Assembly: GCA_030833605.1 (NCBI GenBank)
Contig: JAURGV010000019.1
Coordinates: 1 to 17,663 of the forward strand
Length of the DNA: 17,663 nt
Direction of reading: 5' to 3'
DNA from: Rhodothermales bacterium
GTDB taxonomy: Bacteria; Bacteroidota; Rhodothermia; Rhodothermales; UBA10348
Position 1 is the stretch's first letter; each line of letters begins with the position of its first letter. The notes under the pieces are model-generated. The model was given only the letters and a program-made list of their open reading frames with translations. It did no database searches and was not told where the DNA came from. Both the position numbers and the translations under genes were made by a program. Shown one piece after another: positions 7,185 to 15,568 of this stretch.

Positions 7185-8881
7185 AAAGATACCTGTGAAG
7201 ACAGCTTTTTAGTCATTTCCTCTACGGATGACCGGTCTAAATGCATTACTAGCGGAATGCGCCGACCCGTACCAAATGCCTTAGAACTCACACGAAGGCC
7301 AGGTGGTGCTTGTTTGCGTTTGTACTCATTCCGATCCACTGACTTCAAAATCCGAACGACCAAAGACGGATCAAAACCTGTATGAAGTACAATTTGATCG
7401 GCATCCAGACGCTGCTCAATGTAAAGGGTCAGAATAGCATCAAGTACATCGTAATGAGGTAAAGAATCCGAATCTTTTTGATCGGGTCTTAATTCGGCGG
7501 AAGGGGCCTTTTCAATGGAAGAAACGGGAATTAGCGGTCTCCCGGCCCGTTCGTTGATGTAACGTGCGAGGGCGTACACATCGGTTTTAAACACGTCGGC
7601 TAAAACGGCCAGGCCGCCACTCATATCGCCATAAAGTGTGGCATAACCCATCGCCATTTCGCTTTTATTACCGGTAGTGAGCACCAAATAGTTGAATTTA
7701 TTGGACACCGCCATTAGCGTTAGACCTCGAGCGCGCGCCTGAATATTTTCTTCGGCTACACCCGGATCTGTACCGGCAAACATAGGGGCTAGCATGCTTG
7801 AAAAGGCTTCTACAGCCGGCTTAATGGTGATGTTTTCACACGAAAAGCCGAAGTTTTCCGCCAAGGCAATGGAATCGTCAACACTTCCTGTCGAAGAATA
7901 TTTCGACGGCATGGTTATTCCTCTAACCCGTTCTGCTCCAAGGGCTTCCACGGCTAGGGCGGCTGTAACAGCAGAGTCAATTCCCCCCGAAAGACCAATC
8001 AACAGTCCCTCAAACACACCCGATTTGGATACATACTCCCGAATGCCACACACAAGGGCATCGTGAATATCACGAACGCGATGCTCCGGGCGTTTAGGTA
8101 GGGCGGTGTACTGTGAATCGGTATCCCAAACCAAGACCGCTTCTTCAAAAGCCGGGGCACTTAAAAGAATAGACCCGTCGGCGGCGTGAACCCGGCTATC
8201 ACCATCGAACAGCAATTCGGTGTTCGCCCCAACTTGGTTGGAAATAACAAACGGGAGCGCAAATGTTTTGCAGATCTTGCCGATCAGTTGATTCCTCAGT
8301 TCGTGTCGGCCGTGAGAAAAGGGAGAGGCTGAAAGGTTTATGAGCAGGTCGGCGCCTTTGGCGACCAAATCGCCCAGCGGATCGCAATTGTACAGGTGAT
8401 AGGTGGAAAATTCGGGCCAATTCCACATGTCCTCACAAATGTGGACGCCTAAGGAAATTCCTTTGTAAACGATGGGGTCTTGAGGACCAGCCGGTTCGAA
8501 ATACCGGTATTCATCGTACACATCGTAGGTGGGTAGCAGCCTTTTATGAATGAAACGCGAGGGTTTTCCAGCTTCCAAAAAAGCAGCCGCATTAAACAAC
8601 TTTTTGCCGGTGGGTGACGGATTGCGCGTAACGGTTCCGACCAAGGCTGCGATTCCGATAGGCATTTCACGTTGAAGCCATTGGTTTGCTGCTTCAATGG
8701 CATCAACGATATACGTATTGTCGAGTAGATCGTGATGCGAATAACCTACGGTTGCCAGTTCCGGAAAAACCGCGAGGTCTACGCCGTCGGAAGTACATTG
8801 ATGAATGTGGTCTCGGATACGGGCAGCGTTTTCTGCAATATCCCCAACGGTTGGATTAAATTGGATGACGGCAATTTTCAT
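7181..8881 (-). CDS. nadE: Glutamine-dependent NAD+ synthetase
   Basis: A 566-residue two-domain enzyme making NAD+ from deamido-NAD+, ATP and glutamine. The N-terminal nitrilase-like glutaminase domain has the Glu-Lys-Cys triad: E41 (FPELATVGY), K113 (HKRLLP) and C149 (GVHICEDMW). The C-terminal synthetase domain has the ATP-pyrophosphatase loop SGGIDS at 298-303, and TTGNKSEMAMGYATLYGD..GG further on. The ATG at 8881 was preferred over one nine codons upstream because MKIAVIQFNPTVGD is the usual N-terminus and the upstream start would overlap pgeF. It starts 7 bases after pgeF and overlaps ruvA by 4 bases. With its own ammonia-producing domain it does not depend on a separate amidase. Confidence 0.97.
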   Translation of the reverse strand: MKIAVIQFNPTVGDIAENAARIRDHIHQCTSDGVDLAVFPELATVGYSHHDLLDNTYIVDAIEAANQWLQREMPIGIAALVGTVTRNPSPTGKKLFNAAAFLEAGKPSRFIHKRLLPTYDVYDEYRYFEPAGPQDPIVYKGISLGVHICEDMWNWPEFSTYHLYNCDPLGDLVAKGADLLINLSASPFSHGRHELRNQLIGKICKTFALPFVISNQVGANTELLFDGDSRVHAADGSILLSAPAFEEAVLVWDTDSQYTALPKRPEHRVRDIHDALVCGIREYVSKSGVFEGLLIGLSGGIDSAVTAALAVEALGAERVRGITMPSKYSSTGSVDDSIALAENFGFSCENITIKPAVEAFSSMLAPMFAGTDPGVAEENIQARARGLTLMAVSNKFNYLVLTTGNKSEMAMGYATLYGDMSGGLAVLADVFKTDVYALARYINERAGRPLIPVSSIEKAPSAELRPDQKDSDSLPHYDVLDAILTLYIEQRLDADQIVLHTGFDPSLVVRILKSVDRNEYKRKQAPPGLRVSSKAFGTGRRIPLVMHLDRSSVEEMTKKLSSQVSL

Positions 8882-8888
8882 GCTACAA

Positions 8889-9641
8889 TTAACGCTCTTT
8901 AGAAGCATAAAGTGCCGGACGGATGCAAATCATACCCATCATTCTTCCGGTGTTTCCTTTTTGGGCTCGATAGGAAAAAAGCTGGTCCGTCTCTTGAAAC
9001 GTACATAGTGGTGACCGCTCCAGGTTGGGATGGAGGACGCCTCCTTTCATCAAACTAGCCATAATGGACCCCGAAAGATCTACATGAGCTTTACCCGTTG
9101 AAACGTTCCTTTCCACAAAAATGTCGTCAAATTGAACGGCCACTTCATCGCCCACCTCAAAGTTTTTCTGGGAGATACACGGCCCGATAAAGGCCCGGAT
9201 ATGGGTCGGGGATGCACCCAAGGCCACCATGGCTTGCACTGTGTTTCGTTCTATTCCAGCTACGTGACCGCGCCATCCGGCGTGACAGGCTCCGATTACG
9301 CCGGTAACCGGATCGGCCAGCAATACCGCAGCGCAATCTGCCGCTGAAATGCTTAGAAGCAGGCCGGGAGTATGGGTAACTAAGCCATCAAATCCGGGAA
9401 AAAGCCCAGGCTCTGTTACCGTGAGGACATCGGCGCCATGCACTTGTCCTGCAATCGCCATATCGGCTTCGGTTAAGCCCAACGATGCGGCCGCAATGGC
9501 TCTATTCTTCCGTACCGACTCCTTTGAATCAGCGGTTGAAAGGCCCAGGTTTAAGCTATCAAACGGCGGTTGGCTGACGCCTCCCTGGCGGGTAGAAAAA
9601 CCTGCGGAAATCGATGAAGGGAAAATAGTAGGGAAAATCAC
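8889..9641 (-). CDS. pgeF: PgeF/YfiH-family laccase-domain protein
   Basis: A 250-residue multicopper-like (DUF152) protein. The conserved metal-site residues are H68 (GQVHGAD), C103 (AADCAAVL) and H120 (CHAGWRG), and FIGPCI follows. Family members have been linked to purine nucleoside handling and, in E. coli YfiH/PgeF, to avoiding wrong amino acids in peptidoglycan precursors; older records call them polyphenol oxidases. The start is GTG at 9641 and shares a GTGA with the Rieske oxygenase stop, a coupled arrangement. It is an ordinary family member by length and motifs; which activity matters here cannot be read from the sequence. Confidence 0.93.
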   Translation of the reverse strand: MIFPTIFPSSISAGFSTRQGGVSQPPFDSLNLGLSTADSKESVRKNRAIAAASLGLTEADMAIAGQVHGADVLTVTEPGLFPGFDGLVTHTPGLLLSISAADCAAVLLADPVTGVIGACHAGWRGHVAGIERNTVQAMVALGASPTHIRAFIGPCISQKNFEVGDEVAVQFDDIFVERNVSTGKAHVDLSGSIMASLMKGGVLHPNLERSPLCTFQETDQLFSYRAQKGNTGRMMGMICIRPALYASKER

Positions 9642-10774
9642 CGGGCATCCAGCTCCTTTTTACAAGCTTTGTAGGCGCGCTTTAACAGAATCTGAAAATG
9701 ATGCACGCCGCCTTCTAGATCGTAGGAAAACCGCCCTTGATCATATGCATTTGATGCGAGTCCACGGTGGACATATTCACAGATTTCCACGTCTTCCTGC
9801 TGGACTTGGTCGCTAAAGGCTAAGTCGGCTTTGATGCGACCCTCGAGATCTGCCGGGGTTATGGAACTGTAGTAATAGTCAAACACGGTGTTGCACGCTT
9901 TATTATCCTGGGCGTCAACGCGATTCACCTGAAGCCTTCCCGGAAGGATGTTTAACATCATATTGGGAAAAATGAAGTAGTAAAAAGCGTGGTCGGCCGA
10001 TGAACCATAACCGTGTTCTCCGTCTTTTATGGGGCTGAATTGGAGCGAATAAAAGTCGTTGGTTTCGGTTTGGTACGACCGAAAGTCCAACACCGATATC
10101 AAATCCGGATGAACCAAAGGAATATGATACCCTTCCAAATAGTTATCGACGTACACCTTCCAATTGGCTTTGACCGCGTAGTTGTCCCGTTTATGGAACT
10201 GAAGGGTGCCCAGTTGGGTCGGCGCTATCCGTTCTTCAATACCTTTTATGACGTGCTCGAAAAGCGGAGCATGCGCAGGATCTAAACAAACAAATACCAT
10301 CCCCTGCCATTCTTCTATGGCAATTGGCGTGAGTCCGAAGTCTTTCTTATCGAACAGTTCGGTGCGGTCAAAACGTGGCACTCCTCGTAAAGAACCATCC
10401 AGCAGGTACGTCCAGCCGTGGTATTTGCATTGCAACACCTTTTCATGCCCGCACGCGTCCATAGAAAGCGGGCCGCCGCGGTGTTTGCAGACATTGTAAA
10501 ACGCGCTGAGGCGGTTTTCTTTGTTTCGAACTACAATGATAGGATTCCCCGCAACCATATCGGTCACATGGTCTCCCGGGTTTTTAAGTTGGTCCGAAGC
10601 ACACACATATTGCCAGGATCGCTCAAAAATGTACCGTCGGTCTACTTCATGGTACGCCGGATGGACATACCAGGCAGACGGGATGGTTTTTGAAACGGCA
10701 AGCGCATCTTCAACAAAATGGGCATCCGTCAGATCTGGAAAATCGGTTGCTATGAATGCGTCGTGGGTAGGCAT
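9638..10774 (-). CDS. Rieske non-haem iron oxygenase, alpha subunit
   Basis: A 378-residue aromatic-ring-hydroxylating-type oxygenase. The Rieske [2Fe-2S] ligands are C96 and H98 (CKHRGG) and C116 and H119 (CKYHGW). The mononuclear iron site is in NYLEGYHIPLVHPDL, with H217 and H222. The residue that usually bridges the two centres as Asp is Glu (E214), as reported for carnitine oxygenase CntA. Overall the sequence resembles the choline monooxygenase/CntA/GbcA group that attacks quaternary amines, so a small cationic substrate is possible but unproven. No ferredoxin reductase is adjacent, so its electron donor must be encoded elsewhere. It starts 5 bases after aroE and overlaps pgeF by 4 bases, an unusual setting for a catabolic enzyme. 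Confidence 0.9.
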   Translation of the reverse strand: MPTHDAFIATDFPDLTDAHFVEDALAVSKTIPSAWYVHPAYHEVDRRYIFERSWQYVCASDQLKNPGDHVTDMVAGNPIIVVRNKENRLSAFYNVCKHRGGPLSMDACGHEKVLQCKYHGWTYLLDGSLRGVPRFDRTELFDKKDFGLTPIAIEEWQGMVFVCLDPAHAPLFEHVIKGIEERIAPTQLGTLQFHKRDNYAVKANWKVYVDNYLEGYHIPLVHPDLISVLDFRSYQTETNDFYSLQFSPIKDGEHGYGSSADHAFYYFIFPNMMLNILPGRLQVNRVDAQDNKACNTVFDYYYSSITPADLEGRIKADLAFSDQVQQEDVEICEYVHRGLASNAYDQGRFSYDLEGGVHHFQILLKRAYKACKKELDAR

Positions 10775-10779
10775 GTTGT

Positions 10780-11607
10780 CTAAAGAATAACGTTGTTAAG
10801 AGCCGCTTCAACGTCACCTACCGGCATCGTTTTTCCGGTCCATATTTTAAAGGCTGCGGCGGCTTGAGCAATGAGCATCGGAAGTCCGCCGATGGTCGAC
10901 GCCCCTTGTTGTTCGGCAAGGAGTAATAAACGCGTTTTCTTAGGTTTATAAACCAAATCGTAGACGGTTTGATGCGATTGAAATTGGATATTCAACGGGA
11001 AGGGCATTTCATCTTGAAGCGGCGGCATCCCCAATGGTGTCGCATTCACGATCAAATCAGCGGAGGACACCAATTGTTGAATGTCAGAATAGTCGGCTGC
11101 TTCTCCAAATCCGAGTGTGTCGCACGCGGCGCGCGCTTTTTCAACACGGCGAGACACGAGTGTGAGACTTTTTGGGCGGAGCTTTGTGTGTACGGCTACC
11201 ATAACAGCGCGCGCCGCACCCCCAGCACCCAACACCACGATATTTTTGTCTAAAAACGTGGTCTGATCCAGCGGAGCAAGAAACCCCTCGATGTCGGTAT
11301 TGTGACCTACTTTTTTGCCGTCCTGAACATGGATAGTGTTCACCGCTCCCACCGCTTTCGCTTCGGCGGAGAGGGAATCCAGATACGGAATAACCGCCAT
11401 TTTGTGCGGTATGGTGACATTTGCGCCCAGTATAGACTTCCCGTCAATTTTAGTAATGGCTTTTCCTACGTCTTCCGCTTGGATTGGATAAGCCACATAA
11501 GAAAAGGACAGTCCTAGGCATTTAAATGCCGTATTATGAATCAGCGGAGAGATTGAATGTTCTACCCGATCGCCGAACAACAAACAGACAGGTGTAGGGT
11601 ATAACAT
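10780..11607 (-). CDS. aroE: Shikimate dehydrogenase
   Basis: A 275-residue NADP-dependent enzyme that reduces 3-dehydroshikimate to shikimate in aromatic amino acid synthesis. The N-terminal substrate domain has HSISP (17-21), the catalytic lysine K69 in NVTIPHK, and D105 in GHNTDIEGF. The nucleotide-binding domain begins with VVLGAGGAARAV near residue 120, and GGLPMLIAQAAAAF lies near the C-terminus. The length is normal. It is the first gene of the minus-strand cluster, transcribed divergently from gdhA across a 102-base spacer that should hold the cluster promoter, although I could not pick out convincing promoter boxes there. Confidence 0.96.
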   Translation of the reverse strand: MLYPTPVCLLFGDRVEHSISPLIHNTAFKCLGLSFSYVAYPIQAEDVGKAITKIDGKSILGANVTIPHKMAVIPYLDSLSAEAKAVGAVNTIHVQDGKKVGHNTDIEGFLAPLDQTTFLDKNIVVLGAGGAARAVMVAVHTKLRPKSLTLVSRRVEKARAACDTLGFGEAADYSDIQQLVSSADLIVNATPLGMPPLQDEMPFPLNIQFQSHQTVYDLVYKPKKTRLLLLAEQQGASTIGGLPMLIAQAAAAFKIWTGKTMPVGDVEAALNNVIL

Positions 11608-11709
11608 GATAATTAGAAATTCGAGGCGCTTTTCAATTGCTTTTGAGATTGGAAGATAGTAGCCTTCAAGATAAGTCGTTCATTTTTTGATAATTCAAGT
11701 CTAGCCTAT
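11608..11709. other. Divergent promoter region aroE/gdhA
   Basis: A 102-base AT-rich spacer between two divergent start codons. It should contain promoters in both directions, since each neighbour heads its transcription unit. I see no consensus -35/-10 pair and no strong operator palindrome. GATAATT occurs at both ends (11608-11614 and 11689-11695). Assignment as promoter DNA rests on gene layout only. Confidence 0.5.
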
Positions 11710-13116
11710 ATGTCAAGCATCAGTTTTCTTAATCAAGTTGATCGAATGTTTGCAAAAGCGGCCGGTCACACGAACCATCCGGAAGGCCTATTAAAACAGA
11801 TTAGAATCTGTAATTCCATGTACAAGATGGAGTTTCCTCTCAAGAAGGATGATGGATCGATTGAGGTCATTCAGGCATGGCGAGCTGAGCATAGCCACCA
11901 CAAACTTCCTACTAAAGGGGGCATTCGGTTTGCGGACAATGTCAATGAAGATGAAGTAGCGGCTCTTGCTACGTTGATGACGTATAAATGCGCCATTGTA
12001 AACGTCCCCTTTGGTGGCGCGAAAGGCGGTATTAAGATTAACCGGAAGAACTATTCCGAAGGTGAAATCGAGCGCATCACGCGTCGGTATACCTACGAAT
12101 TGGTCTCAAAAAGCTTTATTGGTCCTGGTATCGACGTACCGGCTCCGGATTATGGTACCGGCCCAAAAGAAATGGCCTGGATTGTTGATACCTATCGCTC
12201 ATTAACGAACGATCCTTTGACCGCCGCAGCGTGTGTCACGGGCAAGCCAGTTACCTTGGGTGGTGTTCGTGGACGCACAGAAGCGACTGGACTGGGCACG
12301 TATTACGGCATCCGCGAAGCATGTAGCATCGAAGATGATATGAAAAAGCTCGGCCTTAAAACCGGACTAGCTGATAAAACCGTAATAGTTCAAGGTCTTG
12401 GTAATGTGGGTTATCACGCTGCCAAATTCATGCAAGAAGGTGGCGCTACTATTGTCGCCCTAGCCGAATACGAAGGCGCCATTCATAACCCCAAAGGCTT
12501 GGACTTAGAGGCGGTGGTTGCCCATCGTAAGAAAACCGGATCCATTTTGAATTTCCCCGGTGCTACCAACATCACCGACTCCGCAAAGGCGCTTGAATTA
12601 CAGTGCGATATCTTGATTCCTGCCGCCTTGGAAAGTGTTATTACGGCTGAAAATGCGCCGAATATCAAAGCAAAGATTATCGGAGAAGCAGCTAACGGCC
12701 CCGTAACGGCCGATGCAGACGCCATTTTGCTTGCAAAAGGCGTCATGATTATCCCGGATGTTTTTCTCAATGCAGGTGGAGTAACCGTGTCTTACTTTGA
12801 ATGGTTGAAAAACCTTTCGCACGTTCGATTCGGTAGAATGAGCAAACGCTTCGAACAAGCGAGCAACGAGCGTATTGTTTCGGCAATGGCCAAGGCTGTT
12901 GGTATTGACATTCCCCCAGTAGAATTGGCGAATGTAACGGCAGGTGCGGACGAAATTGACTTGGTCAAATCTGGATTGGAAGAAACCATGGCTACCTCCT
13001 ATACCGAAATAAGGAATATAGCGGTCGCTAAAAATACGGACCTGCGAACGGCTGCCTTTATCAATGCAATCGATAAAGTCGCCGTTTCCTACGGAGAAAT
13101 GGGGATTTTCCCTTAA
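11710..13116 (+). CDS. Glutamate dehydrogenase
   Basis: A 468-residue member of the Glu/Leu/Phe/Val dehydrogenase family, interconverting glutamate with 2-oxoglutarate and ammonia. The three conserved lysines appear with family spacing: K69 (LPTKGGIRF), K93 (MTYKCAIV) and the catalytic K105 (PFGGAKGGI). GPGIDVPAPDYGTG follows, and the Rossmann motif is VIVQGLGNVGYHAA. DVFLNAGGVTVSYFEWLKNL is the usual region near the substrate pocket. It is somewhat longer than the common 410-450 residues because of an extended C-terminal region after the AGGV motif. NAD versus NADP use is not decided by what I can see. It stands alone on the plus strand and its stop overlaps the queD stop. Confidence 0.94.
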   Translation: MSSISFLNQVDRMFAKAAGHTNHPEGLLKQIRICNSMYKMEFPLKKDDGSIEVIQAWRAEHSHHKLPTKGGIRFADNVNEDEVAALATLMTYKCAIVNVPFGGAKGGIKINRKNYSEGEIERITRRYTYELVSKSFIGPGIDVPAPDYGTGPKEMAWIVDTYRSLTNDPLTAAACVTGKPVTLGGVRGRTEATGLGTYYGIREACSIEDDMKKLGLKTGLADKTVIVQGLGNVGYHAAKFMQEGGATIVALAEYEGAIHNPKGLDLEAVVAHRKKTGSILNFPGATNITDSAKALELQCDILIPAALESVITAENAPNIKAKIIGEAANGPVTADADAILLAKGVMIIPDVFLNAGGVTVSYFEWLKNLSHVRFGRMSKRFEQASNERIVSAMAKAVGIDIPPVELANVTAGADEIDLVKSGLEETMATSYTEIRNIAVAKNTDLRTAAFINAIDKVAVSYGEMGIFP

Positions 13117-13538
13117 ACCGACCGCTCAGATTCAGCGTAACATGTTTCCGTTTCGGCAATACGAACGCGGACCGTGTGGATATTACGGGCTTTTAACAAA
13201 TCGGAAGACGATTCAACCAGGTAATCTGCCACGAAAAGACAGATGTTCTCAGCGGTTGTATCGTAGGGAAGAATGGCATGCCTCCAGCCAGTGTCGTTCA
13301 TGACCTTGAGTAGCTGTGTGTCGTTTTGGGCGACTAGGGTTGAATGGTCCCACGCTTCAATTAAAGGCATCAAGGCACGCTTAAGGTGCTTAAAGTCCAT
13401 TAAAAGACCGTTTTCGTCGGCTTGACCTTCGACTTCCACATACATTTCGTAGGAGTGACCATGCAGATCCTTACAGGGTCCATCGTGCCACGGTAAACGG
13501 TGTGCTCCTTCCCAACGGAATCGCTTTGCGATTTTCAT
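13113..13538 (-). CDS. queD: 6-carboxy-tetrahydropterin synthase QueD (PTPS family)
   Basis: A 141-residue enzyme of queuosine precursor synthesis, converting dihydroneopterin triphosphate to 6-carboxy-tetrahydropterin. Zinc ligands are H13 (EGAHRLP), H26 and H28 (LHGHSYE); the catalytic cysteine is C22 in DGPCKDLHGH. The spacing C-x3-H-x-H is typical of QueD. ETETC near the C-terminus supplies the substrate-binding glutamate. The sister family, 6-pyruvoyl-tetrahydropterin synthase, is similar, but the bacterial context and short length favour QueD. No queC, queE or queF is nearby. It converges on gdhA with a 4-base overlap of stop codons. Confidence 0.9.
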   Translation of the reverse strand: MKIAKRFRWEGAHRLPWHDGPCKDLHGHSYEMYVEVEGQADENGLLMDFKHLKRALMPLIEAWDHSTLVAQNDTQLLKVMNDTGWRHAILPYDTTAENICLFVADYLVESSSDLLKARNIHTVRVRIAETETCYAESERSV

Positions 13539-13611
13539 AGTTTTTGCCCTAAGCGGATCGAATGGTAGTCTTTAAAAGGAGCGGGTGAACGGCTATACGC
13601 TACAGGCGTTC

Positions 13612-14553
13612 CTATTGGCGCCTTATAACTACTGAATCGGGTCGGCCTGCCCGAACACTCGCCTCGACTTCAGCCAATATACCTGAAACGAGAACTTCGA
13701 TTTCTTTGGCGAATAACGTAGAGTCCATTCGAACCATAGCTCCTTTGGACTGCAGGCTCCTCATTTTGGAATACGTTTTCACTCGTGAAGCGTTTTCTGC
13801 AGACATTTTCTGGTCTTGCACCACTACCAACTCTAGTTTCTTTTCCTGTTCTTGGAGCCACTGGTTTCGCTTTTCTACGTCTTCACGAAGTGTAGCATTC
13901 CAACGAACCTTTTTGTCGTCCGTTAACTCTCTGGTTATGAAGGCAAAAGTACCTTTGCTGACGTGTTTTTCGAGCTCGGGGTCCATCACCACATGCACAC
14001 CATCTTTATCGGACTTAAACCGAATCATGTTGACCGTAGCTGGATCGCTACCGTCGACAACCTCAGAAAGTCGGATTAAAGTGTCCAAGCTCTTGCCTAG
14101 ATCGGCGGTATTAAACGGTTGCTTGGTAGTGGGCTTAGAAGGTGTTGGAAGTGCAGAAGGAGAATCCGTTGGAGACGTTGGTAAGGACGTCGATGGAGCG
14201 TCTGATAGCTGTTCCCCATCGAGAGGAACAGGGAGATCGGACAGCAGGTTTTCAGCTTCTTCAGCGCTGATTTTAGAACGCGTTTGCGTTAAGTTCAACA
14301 CGTTCGCGGCCACAAACTGGATTTGATCCGACGAGACTTCTTGGTTGGCTACTCGCTCTTGAAACCGTTCAAATGCTTGGGCTACTTGAAGCTTCGACGC
14401 ATCATCGCCCATTAAATTGACCAATTTGGTGCCCAAAATATCAAGCGAATAGGAGAGGATGTCTTCCTTATTCTGGGTAAACAAATAATATCCAGTAACT
14501 GAGATGGCGATCAGCGTTAAAATTACGCCGTATTCACGGAGAGCGGATTTCAT
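13612..14553 (-). CDS. Membrane-anchored protein of unknown function
   Basis: I do not recognise this 313-residue protein. The N-terminus MKSALREYG is basic and is followed by one hydrophobic helix at about 9-25, so the rest is probably outside the cytoplasmic membrane. Residues 50-105 look helical. A Ser/Pro/Thr/Asp-rich, low-complexity linker spans about 109-145. A second part (about 150-313) contains a charged, probably coiled-coil stretch near 222-260 (Glu/Lys/Gln-rich). No cysteine is present, so there is no lipobox. The ATG at 14553 was chosen because the transmembrane helix follows directly; 36 more upstream codons are open but look non-coding. It is 73 bases from queD and on the same strand, and no clear terminator lies between them. 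Confidence 0.75.
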   Translation of the reverse strand: MKSALREYGVILTLIAISVTGYYLFTQNKEDILSYSLDILGTKLVNLMGDDASKLQVAQAFERFQERVANQEVSSDQIQFVAANVLNLTQTRSKISAEEAENLLSDLPVPLDGEQLSDAPSTSLPTSPTDSPSALPTPSKPTTKQPFNTADLGKSLDTLIRLSEVVDGSDPATVNMIRFKSDKDGVHVVMDPELEKHVSKGTFAFITRELTDDKKVRWNATLREDVEKRNQWLQEQEKKLELVVVQDQKMSAENASRVKTYSKMRSLQSKGAMVRMDSTLFAKEIEVLVSGILAEVEASVRAGRPDSVVIRRQ

Positions 14554-14681
14554 CTTCACAGGCCCGTAGGGAGATACAAATAGACGGATACTACCAGTAA
14601 ACGTGTAAAGAGGTCCAATTGTTATAATGCGCGTGCTCAAAAAATGAATCCGTGCATCCAATAACTAGCCTTTTCGAACGG

Positions 14682-15437
14682 TTAGGCTCCGATACCGCCA
14701 TCGATCTGAAGCGCTTCTCCCACGACAAACGAGGCTTCCGGTGAAGCCAACCACAAAACAGCATTCGTTACTTCTCGCGCTGTCCCAATTCTTCCGATAG
14801 GATGCGCTGCTGCGGTCGCCTGTCGTGATTCTTCAGTTTGATGAAAGATTTTCTCGGCCATGTCCGTTTGAATTACCGCTGGACACACACAATTTACCCG
14901 AATGCCGCGGGAAGCATACTCCAGCGCAGCGGCTTTTGTGATTCCAACTACCCCAAATTTGGAAGCAGCATAGCCTGAACTTCCAGCAAATCCTTTTACT
15001 CCAGCCATGGAAGCCATATTGACGATGACGCCGCCACCCTGCTTTAACATAGCCTTAATCTCGTGGCGCATGCAGAGCCACACGCCCGTCAAGTTTACTG
15101 CGAGGAGGTCGTCCCATGCGTCTTCAGGGTGTTCGTGGGTGTCTACAAAAAACGCTCCTTCAATGCCGGCATTATTAAACGCAATATCAAGGCGCCCATA
15201 GGTTTGCAGGCACGCTTCAACCATGTTTTTGATGTCGTCTCTATTGGCCATGTCCGCTTGGAAGAAGGTGGCCTCACCGCCGGCATCCCGAATGCTTTGT
15301 GCAATAGATTCGCCTACCGCTGAACGCCTAGCTACTAAAAACACATTGGCACCTTCTTCAGCAAAGGCTCTGGCGGCATCCGCACCAATGCCTGCACTGG
15401 CACCGGTTATTAAGACTGTTTTGTTTTGAAAACGCAT
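14682..15437 (-). CDS. SDR-family oxidoreductase of unknown substrate
   Basis: A 251-residue classical short-chain dehydrogenase. It has TGASAGIG at residues 11-18, an NNAG motif (FNNAGIEG) near residue 88 and catalytic S143, Y156 and K160 (GYAASKFG), and ends with the common GEALQIDGG motif. The arginine pair in LVARR after the second beta strand suggests NADP(H) use, an inference. The ATG at 15437 puts the nucleotide motif at the usual distance; an upstream extension would run into the non-coding region. It lies 128 bases upstream of the membrane-anchored protein on the same strand. Neighbours give no hint of substrate. Confidence 0.88.
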   Translation of the reverse strand: MRFQNKTVLITGASAGIGADAARAFAEEGANVFLVARRSAVGESIAQSIRDAGGEATFFQADMANRDDIKNMVEACLQTYGRLDIAFNNAGIEGAFFVDTHEHPEDAWDDLLAVNLTGVWLCMRHEIKAMLKQGGGVIVNMASMAGVKGFAGSSGYAASKFGVVGITKAAALEYASRGIRVNCVCPAVIQTDMAEKIFHQTEESRQATAAAHPIGRIGTAREVTNAVLWLASPEASFVVGEALQIDGGIGA

Positions 15438-15514
15438 AATTCGGGTTGTTTTGATAGATCTCATATATGCCGAAAGCGCTTTACGGTTGCAAATTCTCAG
15501 TGCAAACGAAGCCC

Positions 15515-15531
15515 GGGGTTGTGAGGACGAT
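15515..15531. repeat. 17-base direct repeat, copy 1
   Basis: Identical over 17 bases to 15590-15606 (GGGGTTGTGAGGACGAT). After copy 1 the GGAC inside the repeat (15525-15528) can pair with GTCC at 15541-15544 across a 12-base loop. Confidence 0.9.
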
Positions 15532-15568
15532 AAAGAATTAGTCCGGTCGCCAGTTTGCCGTGGCACCT

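Noticed and set aside
8882..8908. Upstream ATG for nadE
   Set aside because: It would overlap pgeF and adds nine residues before the conserved MKIAVIQFNPTVGD start.
14623..14628. TATAAT as a plus-strand promoter
   Set aside because: No plus-strand gene follows and no -35 partner is convincing; likely chance in AT-rich spacer.
15438..15566. N-terminal extension of the second SDR
   Set aside because: The extra 43 residues come from the repeat-bearing spacer and precede a normal SDR N-terminus at 15437.
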